From GCA-2862585 sp049890295 (GTDB lineage Bacteria; Bacteroidota; Bacteroidia; Flavobacteriales; UBA7312), in NCBI GenBank assembly GCA_049890295.1, contig JBMHBP010000005.1:1-64000 (forward strand): a stretch of DNA of 64,000 bases. Direction: 5' to 3'. The position numbers and the translations under genes were made by a program. This document shows, one piece after another, positions 27,256 through 37,080 of this stretch (position 1 is the stretch's first letter; each line of letters opens with the position of its first letter). The notes beneath the pieces were generated by a model. The model ran no database searches and was not told where the DNA came from. It saw only the letters and a program-made list of their open reading frames with translations.

Positions 27256-28269
27256 ATGAAAATTATTAAATCAATACTTTATGCACTTTTAGGAATAATG
27301 AGTATTTATGTCATTTCTAATTTCTTTTTCGATGACTCATTTACTGTAGAATCAAGCACTACTATTGATAGCAGCCCGTATGTTGTATACTCACAAATTG
27401 AAAATTTTGAAAACTGGACAAATTGGGATCCATGGATGAAGACTGACACAACAGTTTCCATTGAATTATCAGAATCTACTAATGAGGTAGGTGCAATCAG
27501 GAAGTGGAGAAGTGATCACTCTGGAAATGGCTACATGCTATTTAGCTCTGTAGAATTTCTAAGTCAACTTGATTATGAACTACATATTGATAACAGCTCC
27601 CCATTTTACAGCTCGTTTAATCTTGAATCAGACAGTAACTCTGTAAAACTGAGATGGAAACATTATGGTAACCTTCCTTTTCTGACCCGCATCTTTGGAC
27701 CAGTTATGGAAAAAATGATAAAGTCCGATCAGGTAAATGGTTTAAAAAATATTAAAGAATATTGTGAGGGTCTATATTCAGAAACTCTAGATATTACAAC
27801 TCAAGAGTTTTCTTCCAAGTATATTATTGCTATGGATGACAGTTGTATAACTTCAGAAATAAACAATGCACTATCATCTATTTATAATGAGATATTTATT
27901 GCACTAGCAGAAAATGGAATAATGCCAGCTAGCTCTCCATTTGTACAATATTTTAGCTTCCCTAATAAAAGTGGTGAAAAAGATTTTGTAAGATTACGTG
28001 CAGGAGTATTCGTTGAAGTACCATTGGAAAAGGAAAAGTTACATAAATCGAATTTTTTGACGTATAAAACGTCAAACCATAACAGCGTTCAAGCTATCCA
28101 TAAAGGCGATTATTCCACGCTATACCAAACCCACAGGCTGATACTAGACTATTGTAATGATAATAATTTAACGACCTATGGATTGCCTTATGAAATTTTT
28201 CTAACTGACCCTGAACTTACTCCTAATTCAACAAACTGGGAAACAAAAATTATATATGTACTGGAATAG
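27256..28269 (+). CDS. SRPBCC (START-like) plus GyrI-like domain protein
   Basis: The N-terminus has a membrane anchor or signal segment (IIKSILYALLGIMSIYVISNF), then a START-like lipid/aromatic-binding domain (about residues 29-170, with VYSQIENFENWTNWDPWMK), then a GyrI-like effector-binding domain (about 185-337, ending in EIFLTDPELTPNSTNWETKI). The frame opens at 27223 inside the previous gene, but ATG 27256 follows its stop by 7 bp and gives the hydrophobic N-terminus, so I choose it (337 residues). The ligand is unknown; GyrI-like modules commonly bind drugs or signals. Confidence 0.75.
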   Translation: MKIIKSILYALLGIMSIYVISNFFFDDSFTVESSTTIDSSPYVVYSQIENFENWTNWDPWMKTDTTVSIELSESTNEVGAIRKWRSDHSGNGYMLFSSVEFLSQLDYELHIDNSSPFYSSFNLESDSNSVKLRWKHYGNLPFLTRIFGPVMEKMIKSDQVNGLKNIKEYCEGLYSETLDITTQEFSSKYIIAMDDSCITSEINNALSSIYNEIFIALAENGIMPASSPFVQYFSFPNKSGEKDFVRLRAGVFVEVPLEKEKLHKSNFLTYKTSNHNSVQAIHKGDYSTLYQTHRLILDYCNDNNLTTYGLPYEIFLTDPELTPNSTNWETKIIYVLE

Positions 28270-28304
28270 CTATTTAAACCCTTAAACTAAATCCTTATAG
28301 AACC

Positions 28305-29582
28305 ATGAAAACTTACTATTTAAATGCTCTTATTTTTTTATTACTATCCCATTTAGCCATTGGACAAAATTATAGTGAAGGAATAACTAAAGAATATTCT
28401 TTTTCAAATCAAGTGTCTCCAGCGATTACGATTCATTTCAACAATGTAAAACTTCAAAATGTTAAAAAAGCTATGGAACAAGAATTCAAGGCTTATAAAT
28501 CTAAAATATCAGAGGTAGATGGTGCTAAAATGGAATTTAATGTGGTAAATTTCACACTATCAAATAACAAACTATCTAAAGGAAAAATTAAAATTGATCA
28601 GTTTTCCGAAAACATAAGCCTGTTTGCAAGTTTTAAAACTACTGAGTCAATAATTTCAGATGAGCAAACTCCATTAGAGATAAATCTATATGAAAACCTT
28701 GTTAAAACCATAGCAAAAAAAGCTGTTTATTTAGAGTATAAAGACATTCAAAAACTACAAGATCGTGAGCTAAATTCACAAGAAAGTGTACTCAAAAAAC
28801 TTAATAAAGAAATAAAGAATGTACAAACCAGCATCAGTAAAAATAAAATTGCAATAAGAAACTCTGAAAATGAAGTAGAACAACTGAATAGAAGTTTGGA
28901 AAGTACTAATGAAACTATCCTAAAAAATAAAAAAGCAATACAAACAAAAGAGGCTGAAATAGCTTCAAAAAACACTAAATCGTTACAATCTGAAATAGAA
29001 AATTTAGAAAAAGAAAATTTATCATCTTCAAAACTAATTGATGAGCACAACATTAAAATTGCCCAAATCGAGGGTAAAAACGCCATTCTAAATTCTTCCT
29101 ATGAAGGTAAAAATACAGAGGTAAAAACACTTAGATTATCAGATAACATTGATAAGAAAGTGTTAAAAAAAATTAAATCTATAGAAAAAGAAAAACTAAA
29201 AATTATAGGAGAAATTGAAGAAAATAAAATACTGATAAAAAATGAAGATAATAAAATAAATGCCATAAGAGAGGAAATTAATGGTCGAAAAAATAAGATT
29301 ACTTTAACTCAGCTTGAGTTGTCAGAACATAACGAAAGTGCATTGTTGGAACAACTTAAATTGCTTCAAAGAGAAGAAAAGAAATTGAAAAAAAAGAAGA
29401 AAGCAGAATTAAAGGGCATTAAAAAAGAAAATGAAAATAGTCTTCAAATGAAAGAAAGCATAAAAAATTCGGAGCAAAACATAAATTCAATTAAATCAGC
29501 CATAGAAAAACAAAAAAGTAAAATAGACGATTTGAAAGCTAAACTAAGCAATACATTACAGGCAAAAAAAGAATTTGAATAG
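28305..29582 (+). CDS. Secreted coiled-coil protein, unknown
   Basis: A 425-residue protein with a signal peptide (cut after SHLAIG, residues about 17-21), a globular part (about 22-140), and then a lysine/glutamate/asparagine-rich segment (about 145-420) with heptad-like spacing and many charged residues, predicting a long coiled coil. Residues 349-360 contain a lysine run (EEKKLKKKKKAEL). I recognise no family. It lies in the YceI-SRPBCC run and its 3' end is 1 bp from icmF, which is convergent. A structural or envelope-spanning role is possible. Confidence 0.55.
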   Translation: MKTYYLNALIFLLLSHLAIGQNYSEGITKEYSFSNQVSPAITIHFNNVKLQNVKKAMEQEFKAYKSKISEVDGAKMEFNVVNFTLSNNKLSKGKIKIDQFSENISLFASFKTTESIISDEQTPLEINLYENLVKTIAKKAVYLEYKDIQKLQDRELNSQESVLKKLNKEIKNVQTSISKNKIAIRNSENEVEQLNRSLESTNETILKNKKAIQTKEAEIASKNTKSLQSEIENLEKENLSSSKLIDEHNIKIAQIEGKNAILNSSYEGKNTEVKTLRLSDNIDKKVLKKIKSIEKEKLKIIGEIEENKILIKNEDNKINAIREEINGRKNKITLTQLELSEHNESALLEQLKLLQREEKKLKKKKKAELKGIKKENENSLQMKESIKNSEQNINSIKSAIEKQKSKIDDLKAKLSNTLQAKKEFE

Positions 29583-29583
29583 A

Positions 29584-32500
29584 CTACATATTTCGTCTAT
29601 ACTGCCCACCTACATCAAATAGAGAGTTGGTAATTTGTCCTAATGAACATACTTTTGCAGCCTCCATCATGACCTCAAAAATATTTTGATTTTGTATGGC
29701 TGAATTTTTCAACTTATCAAGTAATTCATTAGAAGCAGAGCTATTATTTTCGATGAGCCGTTTTAACATCTGAATTTGATATTCTTTTTCATCTTTAGTA
29801 GCTCTAATAACTTCAGAAGGAATAATAGTTGGTGACCCTTTAGAATTTAAAAATGTATTAACTCCAACAATTGGGTATTTTCCTGTATGTTTTAATGTTT
29901 CGTAATACATCGATTCTTGCTGAATTTTAGAACGTTGGTACATGGTCTCCATAGCTCCAAGCACACCCCCTCTTTCAGTAATTCTATCGAACTCAGTCAA
30001 TACAGCTTCTTCAACTAAATCAGTTAATTCTTCAATAACAAACGAGCCTTGTAAGGGGTTTTCATTTTTTGCTAAGCCTAGCTCTTTATTGATAATTAGC
30101 TGAATAGCCATTGCCCTTCTTACTGAATCTTCAGTTGGCGTTGTGATTGCTTCGTCATAAGCATTTGTGTGAAGGGAATTACAATTATCGTAAATAGCAT
30201 ATAATGCTTGTAGAGTAGTTCGGATGTCATTAAAGTCAATTTCTTGAGCATGCAATGAGCGACCTGAGGTTTGTATATGATACTTCAGCATTTGTGAACG
30301 TTTATTAGCTCCATAGCGTTCTTTCATTGCTTTTGCCCATATTTTTCTAGCTACTCTACCAATAACAGCATACTCAGGATCAATACCATTGGAGAAAAAG
30401 AATGATAAGTTTGGAGCGAACTTGTTAATATCCATACCTCTACTCAAATAATACTCTACGTAAGTAAAACCATTGGCTAAAGTAAAAGCTAACTGAGTAA
30501 TTGGGTTAGCTCCAGCTTCTGCAATATGATATCCTGAAATTGATACTGAATAAAAGTTTCTAATCTCTTGTTGAATAAAATATTGTTGAATATCTCCCAT
30601 CATTCTGAGAGCAAACTCTGTGGAAAAAATACAGGTATTTTGAGCTTGATCTTCCTTCAAAATATCGGCTTGAACAGTTCCTCTTACGACTTTTAAAGTA
30701 TTCGATTTAATATTTTGATATACAGCTGATGACAAAACTTGATCTCCAGTCACGCCTAATAGCATTAAACCTAAACCATCATTACCTTCTGGTAGTTCTC
30801 CATTGTATTTTGGCCTACTTTTACCTTTGTAAATTTCAGATATCTTTTGCTCCACCTCTTTCTCCAGACCATTTTCTTTTATATACAGTTCACATTGTTG
30901 GTCAATGGCAGCATTCATAAAAAACGCTAAGAGCATAGGTGCTGGACCATTGATCGTCATAGAAACAGAAGTAGTTGGCGAACACAAATTAAAACCAGAA
31001 TAAAGTTTTTTAGCATCATCAAGACAACAAATAGAAACACCTGCGTTTCCTATTTTACCATAAATATCGGGCCTAAAGTCAGGGTCATTTCCGTAGAGGG
31101 TAACCGAGTCAAAGGCAGTTGACAATCGCTTAGCTGGCATTCCTAAACTCACATAATGGAAACGTTTATTTGTTCGCTCTGGCCCTCCTTCTCCAGCAAA
31201 CATTCTAGTCGGGTCTTCACCTTCTCTTTTGAATGGGAAAATTCCTGATGTATAAGGAAACCTTCCAGGTAGATTTTCTTGTAATTGCCAATAAAGAATA
31301 TCACCCCATGATGAAAATTTAGGTAATGAAATTTTTGGTATTTGATTTCCAGAAAGAGACTCTGAATGAGTAGTTATTTGTAATTCCTTTCCTCTAACTT
31401 GGAACTTAAATACCTCAGCTTTATAACTTTCTTTGACTTCCTCCCATTCCTCAATTAGAAGCCTATTTTTTGGATCTAGCTCTAAAGCCTTTTGGGAATA
31501 AATTGCTTTTAAGTCATGTTTTGACTCCGAGTCTTTGCCAGCATCAGATTGATCTATAATTTCTATAGATTTTTCTAAGACGTATAAATCTTCTGCTATT
31601 TGCTGTTGTTGTAAGGCCCATTTATTATAATTTCTATTAGCATCAGAGATTTCAGAAAGGTATCGAATTCGCTTAGGTGGAATTACAAATATTTTCTCTG
31701 ACATCTCCTTAGAAATTTCAAAAGTCGAATTTAAGGGAGCTGATGTTTTTTCAACAATTTTAGTTATGAGTGCTTTATACAATGAATTAACACCTGGATC
31801 ATTAAATTGAGAGGCTATTGTACCAAAGACTGGCATTTCATCAATATCTATCTCGAATAATTTCTGATTTCTTTGATACTGTTTTTTAACATCAAGTATT
31901 GCGTCTAAAGAGCCACGTTTATCAAATTTATTTAGTGCAATGATATCCGCAAAGTCAAGCATATCAATCTTTTCCAACTGGGTAGAGGCTCCATACTCAG
32001 GAGTCATTACATACATAGAAGTGTCAGAATGCTCTAATATTTCTGTATCAGATTGACCAATTCCTGAGGTTTCAAGAATAATCAAGTCATATTTGGCAGC
32101 TTTCAAAATATCAAGTGCTTTACTAACGTGAGCTGAAAGTGCTAAGTTTGCCTGGCGTGTTGCTAAAGAACGCATATAAACTCTACCATTGTTGATAGCG
32201 TTCATTCGAATTCTATCTCCTAATAATGCGCCACCAGTCTTACGCTTTGATGGATCTACAGAAATGATAGCTAAGTTCTTTTCTGGAAAATCAATCAGAA
32301 AACGTCTAACTAATTCGTCAACTAATGAAGATTTACCAGCTCCTCCTGTACCTGTAATTCCTAATACTGGAGTCTTAGAATTAGTTGCTAATGATTTAAT
32401 ATGACTTAACTCTTTTTCTGATTCATGGTAAAAATTTTCAGCCGCCGAGATTAGTCTTGCGACATTTTGAATATTGGATAAGTCATTTATACAATCTACT

Positions 32501-32952
32501 ACATCTCTACCAGTTGGGAAATCTGATTTTTCTACTAAATCATTTATCATGCCTTGTAACCCCATAACTCTACCATCATCGGGATGATAAATTCTAGTAA
32601 TACCATATTTATGAAGCTCATCTATTTCTTCTGGTAATATAGTTCCACCACCACCAGCAAAAATCCTTATTTGACTCGCTCCTCTTTCTTGAAGTAAATC
32701 GAACATATACTTTAAGTATTCGTTGTGGCCTCCCTGATAGGAAGTCATAGCTATAGCATTAACGTCTTCTTGAATAGCACAATTAACAACTTCTTCTACA
32801 GATCGGTCATGTCCTAAGTGAATAACTTCACATCCAGTAGATTGAATTATTCTACGCATGATGTTTATTGCTGCATCATGTCCATCAAACAAACTTGCAG
32901 CTGTAACTATTCTAATTTTATTCTTTGGTATATATGGTACTGGTTCTTGCAT
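29584..32952 (-). CDS. icmF: Fused isobutyryl-CoA mutase IcmF
   Basis: Three modules lie in one 1122-residue chain: an N-terminal B12-binding domain (SLFDGHDAA, 20-28, with base-off ligand His25), a MeaI-type G-protein chaperone domain (P-loop GTGGAGKSS, 201-209; NKFD motif), and the large mutase domain (from about residue 560). The segment GIFPFKREGEDPTRMFAGEG carries the phenylalanine typical of isobutyryl-CoA (IcmF) rather than the tyrosine of methylmalonyl-CoA mutases. It interconverts isobutyryl-CoA and n-butyryl-CoA with adenosylcobalamin. It has its own promoter and is not in an operon; no B12 riboswitch was seen in the short upstream region. Confidence 0.93.
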   Translation of the reverse strand: MQEPVPYIPKNKIRIVTAASLFDGHDAAINIMRRIIQSTGCEVIHLGHDRSVEEVVNCAIQEDVNAIAMTSYQGGHNEYLKYMFDLLQERGASQIRIFAGGGGTILPEEIDELHKYGITRIYHPDDGRVMGLQGMINDLVEKSDFPTGRDVVDCINDLSNIQNVARLISAAENFYHESEKELSHIKSLATNSKTPVLGITGTGGAGKSSLVDELVRRFLIDFPEKNLAIISVDPSKRKTGGALLGDRIRMNAINNGRVYMRSLATRQANLALSAHVSKALDILKAAKYDLIILETSGIGQSDTEILEHSDTSMYVMTPEYGASTQLEKIDMLDFADIIALNKFDKRGSLDAILDVKKQYQRNQKLFEIDIDEMPVFGTIASQFNDPGVNSLYKALITKIVEKTSAPLNSTFEISKEMSEKIFVIPPKRIRYLSEISDANRNYNKWALQQQQIAEDLYVLEKSIEIIDQSDAGKDSESKHDLKAIYSQKALELDPKNRLLIEEWEEVKESYKAEVFKFQVRGKELQITTHSESLSGNQIPKISLPKFSSWGDILYWQLQENLPGRFPYTSGIFPFKREGEDPTRMFAGEGGPERTNKRFHYVSLGMPAKRLSTAFDSVTLYGNDPDFRPDIYGKIGNAGVSICCLDDAKKLYSGFNLCSPTTSVSMTINGPAPMLLAFFMNAAIDQQCELYIKENGLEKEVEQKISEIYKGKSRPKYNGELPEGNDGLGLMLLGVTGDQVLSSAVYQNIKSNTLKVVRGTVQADILKEDQAQNTCIFSTEFALRMMGDIQQYFIQQEIRNFYSVSISGYHIAEAGANPITQLAFTLANGFTYVEYYLSRGMDINKFAPNLSFFFSNGIDPEYAVIGRVARKIWAKAMKERYGANKRSQMLKYHIQTSGRSLHAQEIDFNDIRTTLQALYAIYDNCNSLHTNAYDEAITTPTEDSVRRAMAIQLIINKELGLAKNENPLQGSFVIEELTDLVEEAVLTEFDRITERGGVLGAMETMYQRSKIQQESMYYETLKHTGKYPIVGVNTFLNSKGSPTIIPSEVIRATKDEKEYQIQMLKRLIENNSSASNELLDKLKNSAIQNQNIFEVMMEAAKVCSLGQITNSLFDVGGQYRRNM

Positions 32953-32972
32953 ACTTTATTAACTTGGGTATG

Positions 32973-32980
32973 CAAATATA
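32973..32980 (-). promoter_or_regulatory. -7 box of icmF
   Basis: TATATTTG on the minus strand, 21 bp before the icmF ATG, matches TAnnTTTG. No TTTG at the expected -33 position. Confidence 0.5.
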
Positions 32981-33002
32981 TGTTATCAACTTTTATTTTA
33001 GC

Positions 33003-33010
33003 TAAATTTG
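33003..33010 (+). promoter_or_regulatory. TAnnTTTG box overlapping the hemY start
   Basis: TAAATTTG on the plus strand matches the -7 consensus, but its last three bases are the TTG chosen as hemY start. Either it is not the promoter used or the gene starts further downstream at an unusual codon. Confidence 0.3.
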
Positions 33011-34339
33011 TGCATCACATCTTTAAAAACACATACAATTATATTGGGCGCTGGTATTTCGGGTCTAAGCTATGCTCATTTTTTATCCAAAAAAAGTAAT
33101 GACTTTATAGTTATTGAAAAAGATGATAGAGTTGGAGGAAATATCAATTCTGAAATAATAGATGAATTTTTAATTGAATCTGGACCGAATACAGTACTAT
33201 TAAACAACTCATCAATTCGCCAACTGGTAGAAGATTATAATCTTGATAAAGAACTAATTCATCCGGTAGAAACGGCAAAAGATAATCGTTTTATTTTACG
33301 ACAAGGTAAACTACAGTTAATTCCTAAAAGCCCAAAAGAATTTTTTTATAGTCCAATTCTTAGCTGGAAGGATAAGCTTAGACTATTTTTTGACTTATTC
33401 CTACCCAAACATAGAACTGACACTTCTGTCAATAATTTTATAAAAAAACGATTTGGAAAAGGCGTATTAACCCACTTTTTCGAACCTTTTCTTACTGGTA
33501 TTTATGCAGGTGACGTGAATAAAATGAGTGCAAAATATACCCTAAAAAAAATCTGGGAATTTGAACAAGCTCACGGAAGTATTATCAAGGGCCTACTAAA
33601 ACAAAAAAAGATTGATAGACCTCAAATTTTTAACTTTTCTACAGGTCTTTCTCATCTGACTTCAGCTATTCGAGAAAAAATTAAACCAAATTTACTTTTC
33701 AATGAGGCGATAATTGAGATAAAAAAAATGAAAGACTACTATGTAGTTATCACTAAAAATAAAATCATTCACGCTGAACAAATAATATCAACTATACCAG
33801 CACATAGCCTTTCACAAATTTTTAAAAGTAACACATTAAATCAGGCACTTAGCTCGGTTTACTACGCACCGGTGGATGTTTTTCACTTTGGATTTAACAA
33901 ATCAACTGTAAAAAATCAATCACAAGGGTTTGGAGTACTTACCAAACCATCAGATAAAAAGCATTTTTTGGGAATTCTATTTAATAGTCGATTTTTCCCT
34001 CACGTATGTCCAGATGATAAGGAGCTTTTTACGGTTATAATTGGCGGAAGTAAACAAGCACAACTATGTGAACTAAATGATAATAAATTACTTTCTTTAA
34101 TTAAGGAAGAAGTCAAAGAGCTTCTAGAATGTGATGAAGACCCAATTTTCACCAATCATGTGAAATATCAAAAAGGTATTCCTCAATATCATTTGAATCA
34201 TAATATGATTCAAAATAAGATTAAAGAATTTGAAAAATTTAATTCTAACTTTCATATTTTAGGGAATTATTTGACTGGTGTATCAGTTAGCGACTGTGTC
34301 AAAAACGCTGAAATTCTAAACAATAAATTACACACTTGA
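33008..34339 (+). CDS. hemY: Protoporphyrinogen oxidase (HemY type)
   Basis: An FAD-dependent amine-oxidase-fold enzyme that oxidises protoporphyrinogen (or coproporphyrinogen) late in heme synthesis. The dinucleotide motif GAGISG (14-19) is followed by VIEKDDRVGG and DEFLIESGPNTVL, as in HemY/HemG of Bacillus type. The late GVSVSDCVKNAE segment matches the C-terminal FAD site. Length is 443. The start is unclear: the only plausible start codon near the N-terminal beta strand is TTG 33008, which lies within a TAAATTTG promoter-like box. The next gene's TTG overlaps its stop. Confidence 0.9.
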   Translation: MCITSLKTHTIILGAGISGLSYAHFLSKKSNDFIVIEKDDRVGGNINSEIIDEFLIESGPNTVLLNNSSIRQLVEDYNLDKELIHPVETAKDNRFILRQGKLQLIPKSPKEFFYSPILSWKDKLRLFFDLFLPKHRTDTSVNNFIKKRFGKGVLTHFFEPFLTGIYAGDVNKMSAKYTLKKIWEFEQAHGSIIKGLLKQKKIDRPQIFNFSTGLSHLTSAIREKIKPNLLFNEAIIEIKKMKDYYVVITKNKIIHAEQIISTIPAHSLSQIFKSNTLNQALSSVYYAPVDVFHFGFNKSTVKNQSQGFGVLTKPSDKKHFLGILFNSRFFPHVCPDDKELFTVIIGGSKQAQLCELNDNKLLSLIKEEVKELLECDEDPIFTNHVKYQKGIPQYHLNHNMIQNKIKEFEKFNSNFHILGNYLTGVSVSDCVKNAEILNNKLHT

Positions 34340-34350
34340 TTTTTAAACCA

Positions 34351-37080
34351 ATGAAGTATTTTTACCTTTTATTTTCTATAATTACTATTGGAGTTATTGC
34401 CTTTTTTCTAACTCCTGAAAAAACTATCAATTTCAATCGTATCTATAAGATGCCTTCCGAATCGTCCAAGGAGAGAAAAGTTTGGAACTACAATAGACTA
34501 GTTAATTCTGAAGGTCAAGTTCCGAGAAATATACGAAGGGACGAACTAAGATTTGCTCAAAGTCTACCCAATGATTTAAATAACTCAAATTTAGAATGGA
34601 CTGCAGAGGGTCCTTATAATGTTGGGGGGCGGACCCGTGCATTAGCCTATGATGTTTTAGATGAGAATATATTAATTGCAGGTGGCGCTTCAGGAGGTAT
34701 TTGGCGATCTACTAACTTAGGCCAAAGTTGGCAAAAAATGACTAAACCAAACCAATTACATAATGTAACCTGTATTGTTCAAGACACAAGACCAGGTATG
34801 GAGAATAAGTGGTATTATGGGACAGGTGAATTGGCGGGTAACTCAGCCAGTGGCGCAGGTGCTTACTTTGATGGAAATGGTATATATAAATCTACAAATA
34901 ATGGTCTAAGTTGGGACTCTATAGCTTCTACTTCCGATAATAATCCGGCTGGCTCTTTTAACATATTTGATTTTGCATGGAATCTTAAAATCGATCCATC
35001 TAATCTTCTTGAAGATGAAATATACTTAGCCACCTATGGTGGAATTCACCGTTCAATAGATGGGGGTGATAGTTGGAATCAAGAAGTGGGTAATGGAGAA
35101 AATTACTACACCAATGTTGAGGTAACACCTCAGGGGACCGTTTATGCTACATTGAGTTCTGATGGAAGTGACAAAGGGTTTTGGCGATCTGATGATGGTA
35201 TAGAATGGTCGAATATTACACCGGAATTATTAGGAAACACTTATGGAAGAACAGCAATTGCTGTAAATCCATCAAATGAAAATGAAGTATATTTTCTTAG
35301 TGCTGAAACTACAAATTCTGGTCAGTTCACCAATACCTTTTTTGGTGGAGAAACATGGACTTCATTATGGAAATACACTTACTTATGTGGAAATGGTACC
35401 GATAGCTGTGGCACATGGGTAGATCTTTCATCAAATATTCCTGCAAACCGACCTACAACATTTGATAATTTTAATGCTCAGGGAGGTTATGATTTATTAA
35501 TAAAAGTAAAGCCTGATGACCCTAATGTAGTCTTTATTGGTGGGACGAATTTATGGCGTTCAACTGATGGTTTTACCTCAGATTCTAATACTGTTCAAAT
35601 TGGTGGATATGCGGAAGGTTCAGATCATGGCTATGACAACTGGGAAATTTACAGCAAACATCATCCTGATCAACATGAATTATTATTTCTTCCATCAAAC
35701 CCTAATAAAATAATCAACGGAAATGATGGTGGTATTTATTATTCTTCAGATTGCATGGCTACTCCACATTATTGGGAAGCGTTAAACAATGGTTACCAAA
35801 CCACACAGCTTTACTCAGTTACTCAAGGAAAAGGAACAAGTCACTTAATTATTGGAGGCTTCCAAGATAATGGCAATTTCGTAACAGTTAGCGAAGACGA
35901 AACTGAAGATTGGGTAATGCCTTTCAATGGAGATGGTTGCTATAGTGCAGTAGCTGATAATGAAGAAGACTTTTACCTACAAATTCAAAGAGGAGTCTTA
36001 TTCAAAATGAAGTTAAATGATCAGGGAGAAGTCCTTGCCTACAATAGGATGGATCCATTAGGAGCTGATACTTTTAATTATGATTTTATTAATTATTTGG
36101 CTATGGACCCTAATAACGATGATATCATATATTTCAATAACCAGTACAAAATTTGGAGAAACAATGATGCATCAAATTATCCATATAACAACTCATTAGA
36201 AAGAACTAATATTGGCTGGGAAGTATTTTCAGATACAACTAATCGAGCGATAAGCTGTATTGATGTTTCAACTAGTCCAGCTAATATTGTGTATTTGGGA
36301 ACTGATGATAATTATGTGTATAGAATTGATAATGCACATGAGGGTGACCCTAGTTTGACTCAATTAAGTAGTCTGCCTATAGGCTTCGGAAATAAAAATG
36401 TATCGGCTGTAGAAATCGATCCTACTAATGCTGATAGAGTGCTCGTTTTAATTTCTAATTACTCCACTTATAGTTTTTTATTTACCGATGATGGTGGTCA
36501 AAACTGGAAACGAGTTGGCGGAAATTTAGAAGAGTTTCTTTCGGGCGGCGGTAATGGACCATCTATGAGGACAGCCGAAATAGCTGTTCTAGGAAATGAT
36601 ACACTTTACATTGTTGGCGGTAGCACAGGTTTATACGCAACAGATAAATTAGAAGGTGTTGAAACTGAATGGAGACAAATTGGTACAAGTACAATTGGTA
36701 ATGTTGTAGTAGAAAATATTAGGTATAGAGATAGTGACGGTAAGCTTGTAGTAGGCACTCATGGTGCAGGAGTATTTTCAACAAAAATTACCTCAATTTA
36801 TGATGTTTTTCCAGATTTGGTATCAGTCAACGAGCAATCAAATGATATTATTTATGACATTTATCCAAATCCAACATCAAATAAGTTAACTATTTCACTA
36901 ATGTCAAGTGAAAATAAAACTATTTTAATCAGAGATATTTCAGGCAAAATAGTGTTTGAACAAAATACAAATAACACTAATTTAGTTATTGACGTCCAAA
37001 ACTGGAATAAGGGAACTTATTTTATGAGTATAACAACTGAAAAAATGATCGTTGTAACTGAAAAATTAGTAATAAATTAG
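34351..37080 (+). CDS. T9SS-exported beta-propeller (BNR/sortilin-like) protein
   Basis: A large secreted protein. A hydrophobic leader (MKYFYLLFSIITIGVIAFFL) precedes several BNR/sortilin-type repeats: SGGIWRSTNLGQSWQKM, NGIYKSTNNGLSWDS, GGIHRSIDGGDSWN and FTDDGGQNWKR, each carrying the SxDxGxxW pattern. The C-terminal 70 residues begin DIYPNPTSNKLTI and match the type IX sorting domain, so the protein is exported across the outer membrane and attached or released. The frame opens at TTG 34336, but ATG 34351 gives the clean signal peptide (909 residues). Glycoside hydrolase or adhesin roles are possible. Confidence 0.88.
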   Translation: MKYFYLLFSIITIGVIAFFLTPEKTINFNRIYKMPSESSKERKVWNYNRLVNSEGQVPRNIRRDELRFAQSLPNDLNNSNLEWTAEGPYNVGGRTRALAYDVLDENILIAGGASGGIWRSTNLGQSWQKMTKPNQLHNVTCIVQDTRPGMENKWYYGTGELAGNSASGAGAYFDGNGIYKSTNNGLSWDSIASTSDNNPAGSFNIFDFAWNLKIDPSNLLEDEIYLATYGGIHRSIDGGDSWNQEVGNGENYYTNVEVTPQGTVYATLSSDGSDKGFWRSDDGIEWSNITPELLGNTYGRTAIAVNPSNENEVYFLSAETTNSGQFTNTFFGGETWTSLWKYTYLCGNGTDSCGTWVDLSSNIPANRPTTFDNFNAQGGYDLLIKVKPDDPNVVFIGGTNLWRSTDGFTSDSNTVQIGGYAEGSDHGYDNWEIYSKHHPDQHELLFLPSNPNKIINGNDGGIYYSSDCMATPHYWEALNNGYQTTQLYSVTQGKGTSHLIIGGFQDNGNFVTVSEDETEDWVMPFNGDGCYSAVADNEEDFYLQIQRGVLFKMKLNDQGEVLAYNRMDPLGADTFNYDFINYLAMDPNNDDIIYFNNQYKIWRNNDASNYPYNNSLERTNIGWEVFSDTTNRAISCIDVSTSPANIVYLGTDDNYVYRIDNAHEGDPSLTQLSSLPIGFGNKNVSAVEIDPTNADRVLVLISNYSTYSFLFTDDGGQNWKRVGGNLEEFLSGGGNGPSMRTAEIAVLGNDTLYIVGGSTGLYATDKLEGVETEWRQIGTSTIGNVVVENIRYRDSDGKLVVGTHGAGVFSTKITSIYDVFPDLVSVNEQSNDIIYDIYPNPTSNKLTISLMSSENKTILIRDISGKIVFEQNTNNTNLVIDVQNWNKGTYFMSITTEKMIVVTEKLVIN

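Noticed and set aside
32953..33007. Cobalamin riboswitch before icmF
   Set aside because: The 55-bp gap is too short for one and contains only promoter-like boxes.
32818..33099. Plus-strand frame across the icmF-hemY border
   Set aside because: It covers the 5' end of icmF in antisense and the start of hemY in another frame; no domain or coupling supports it.
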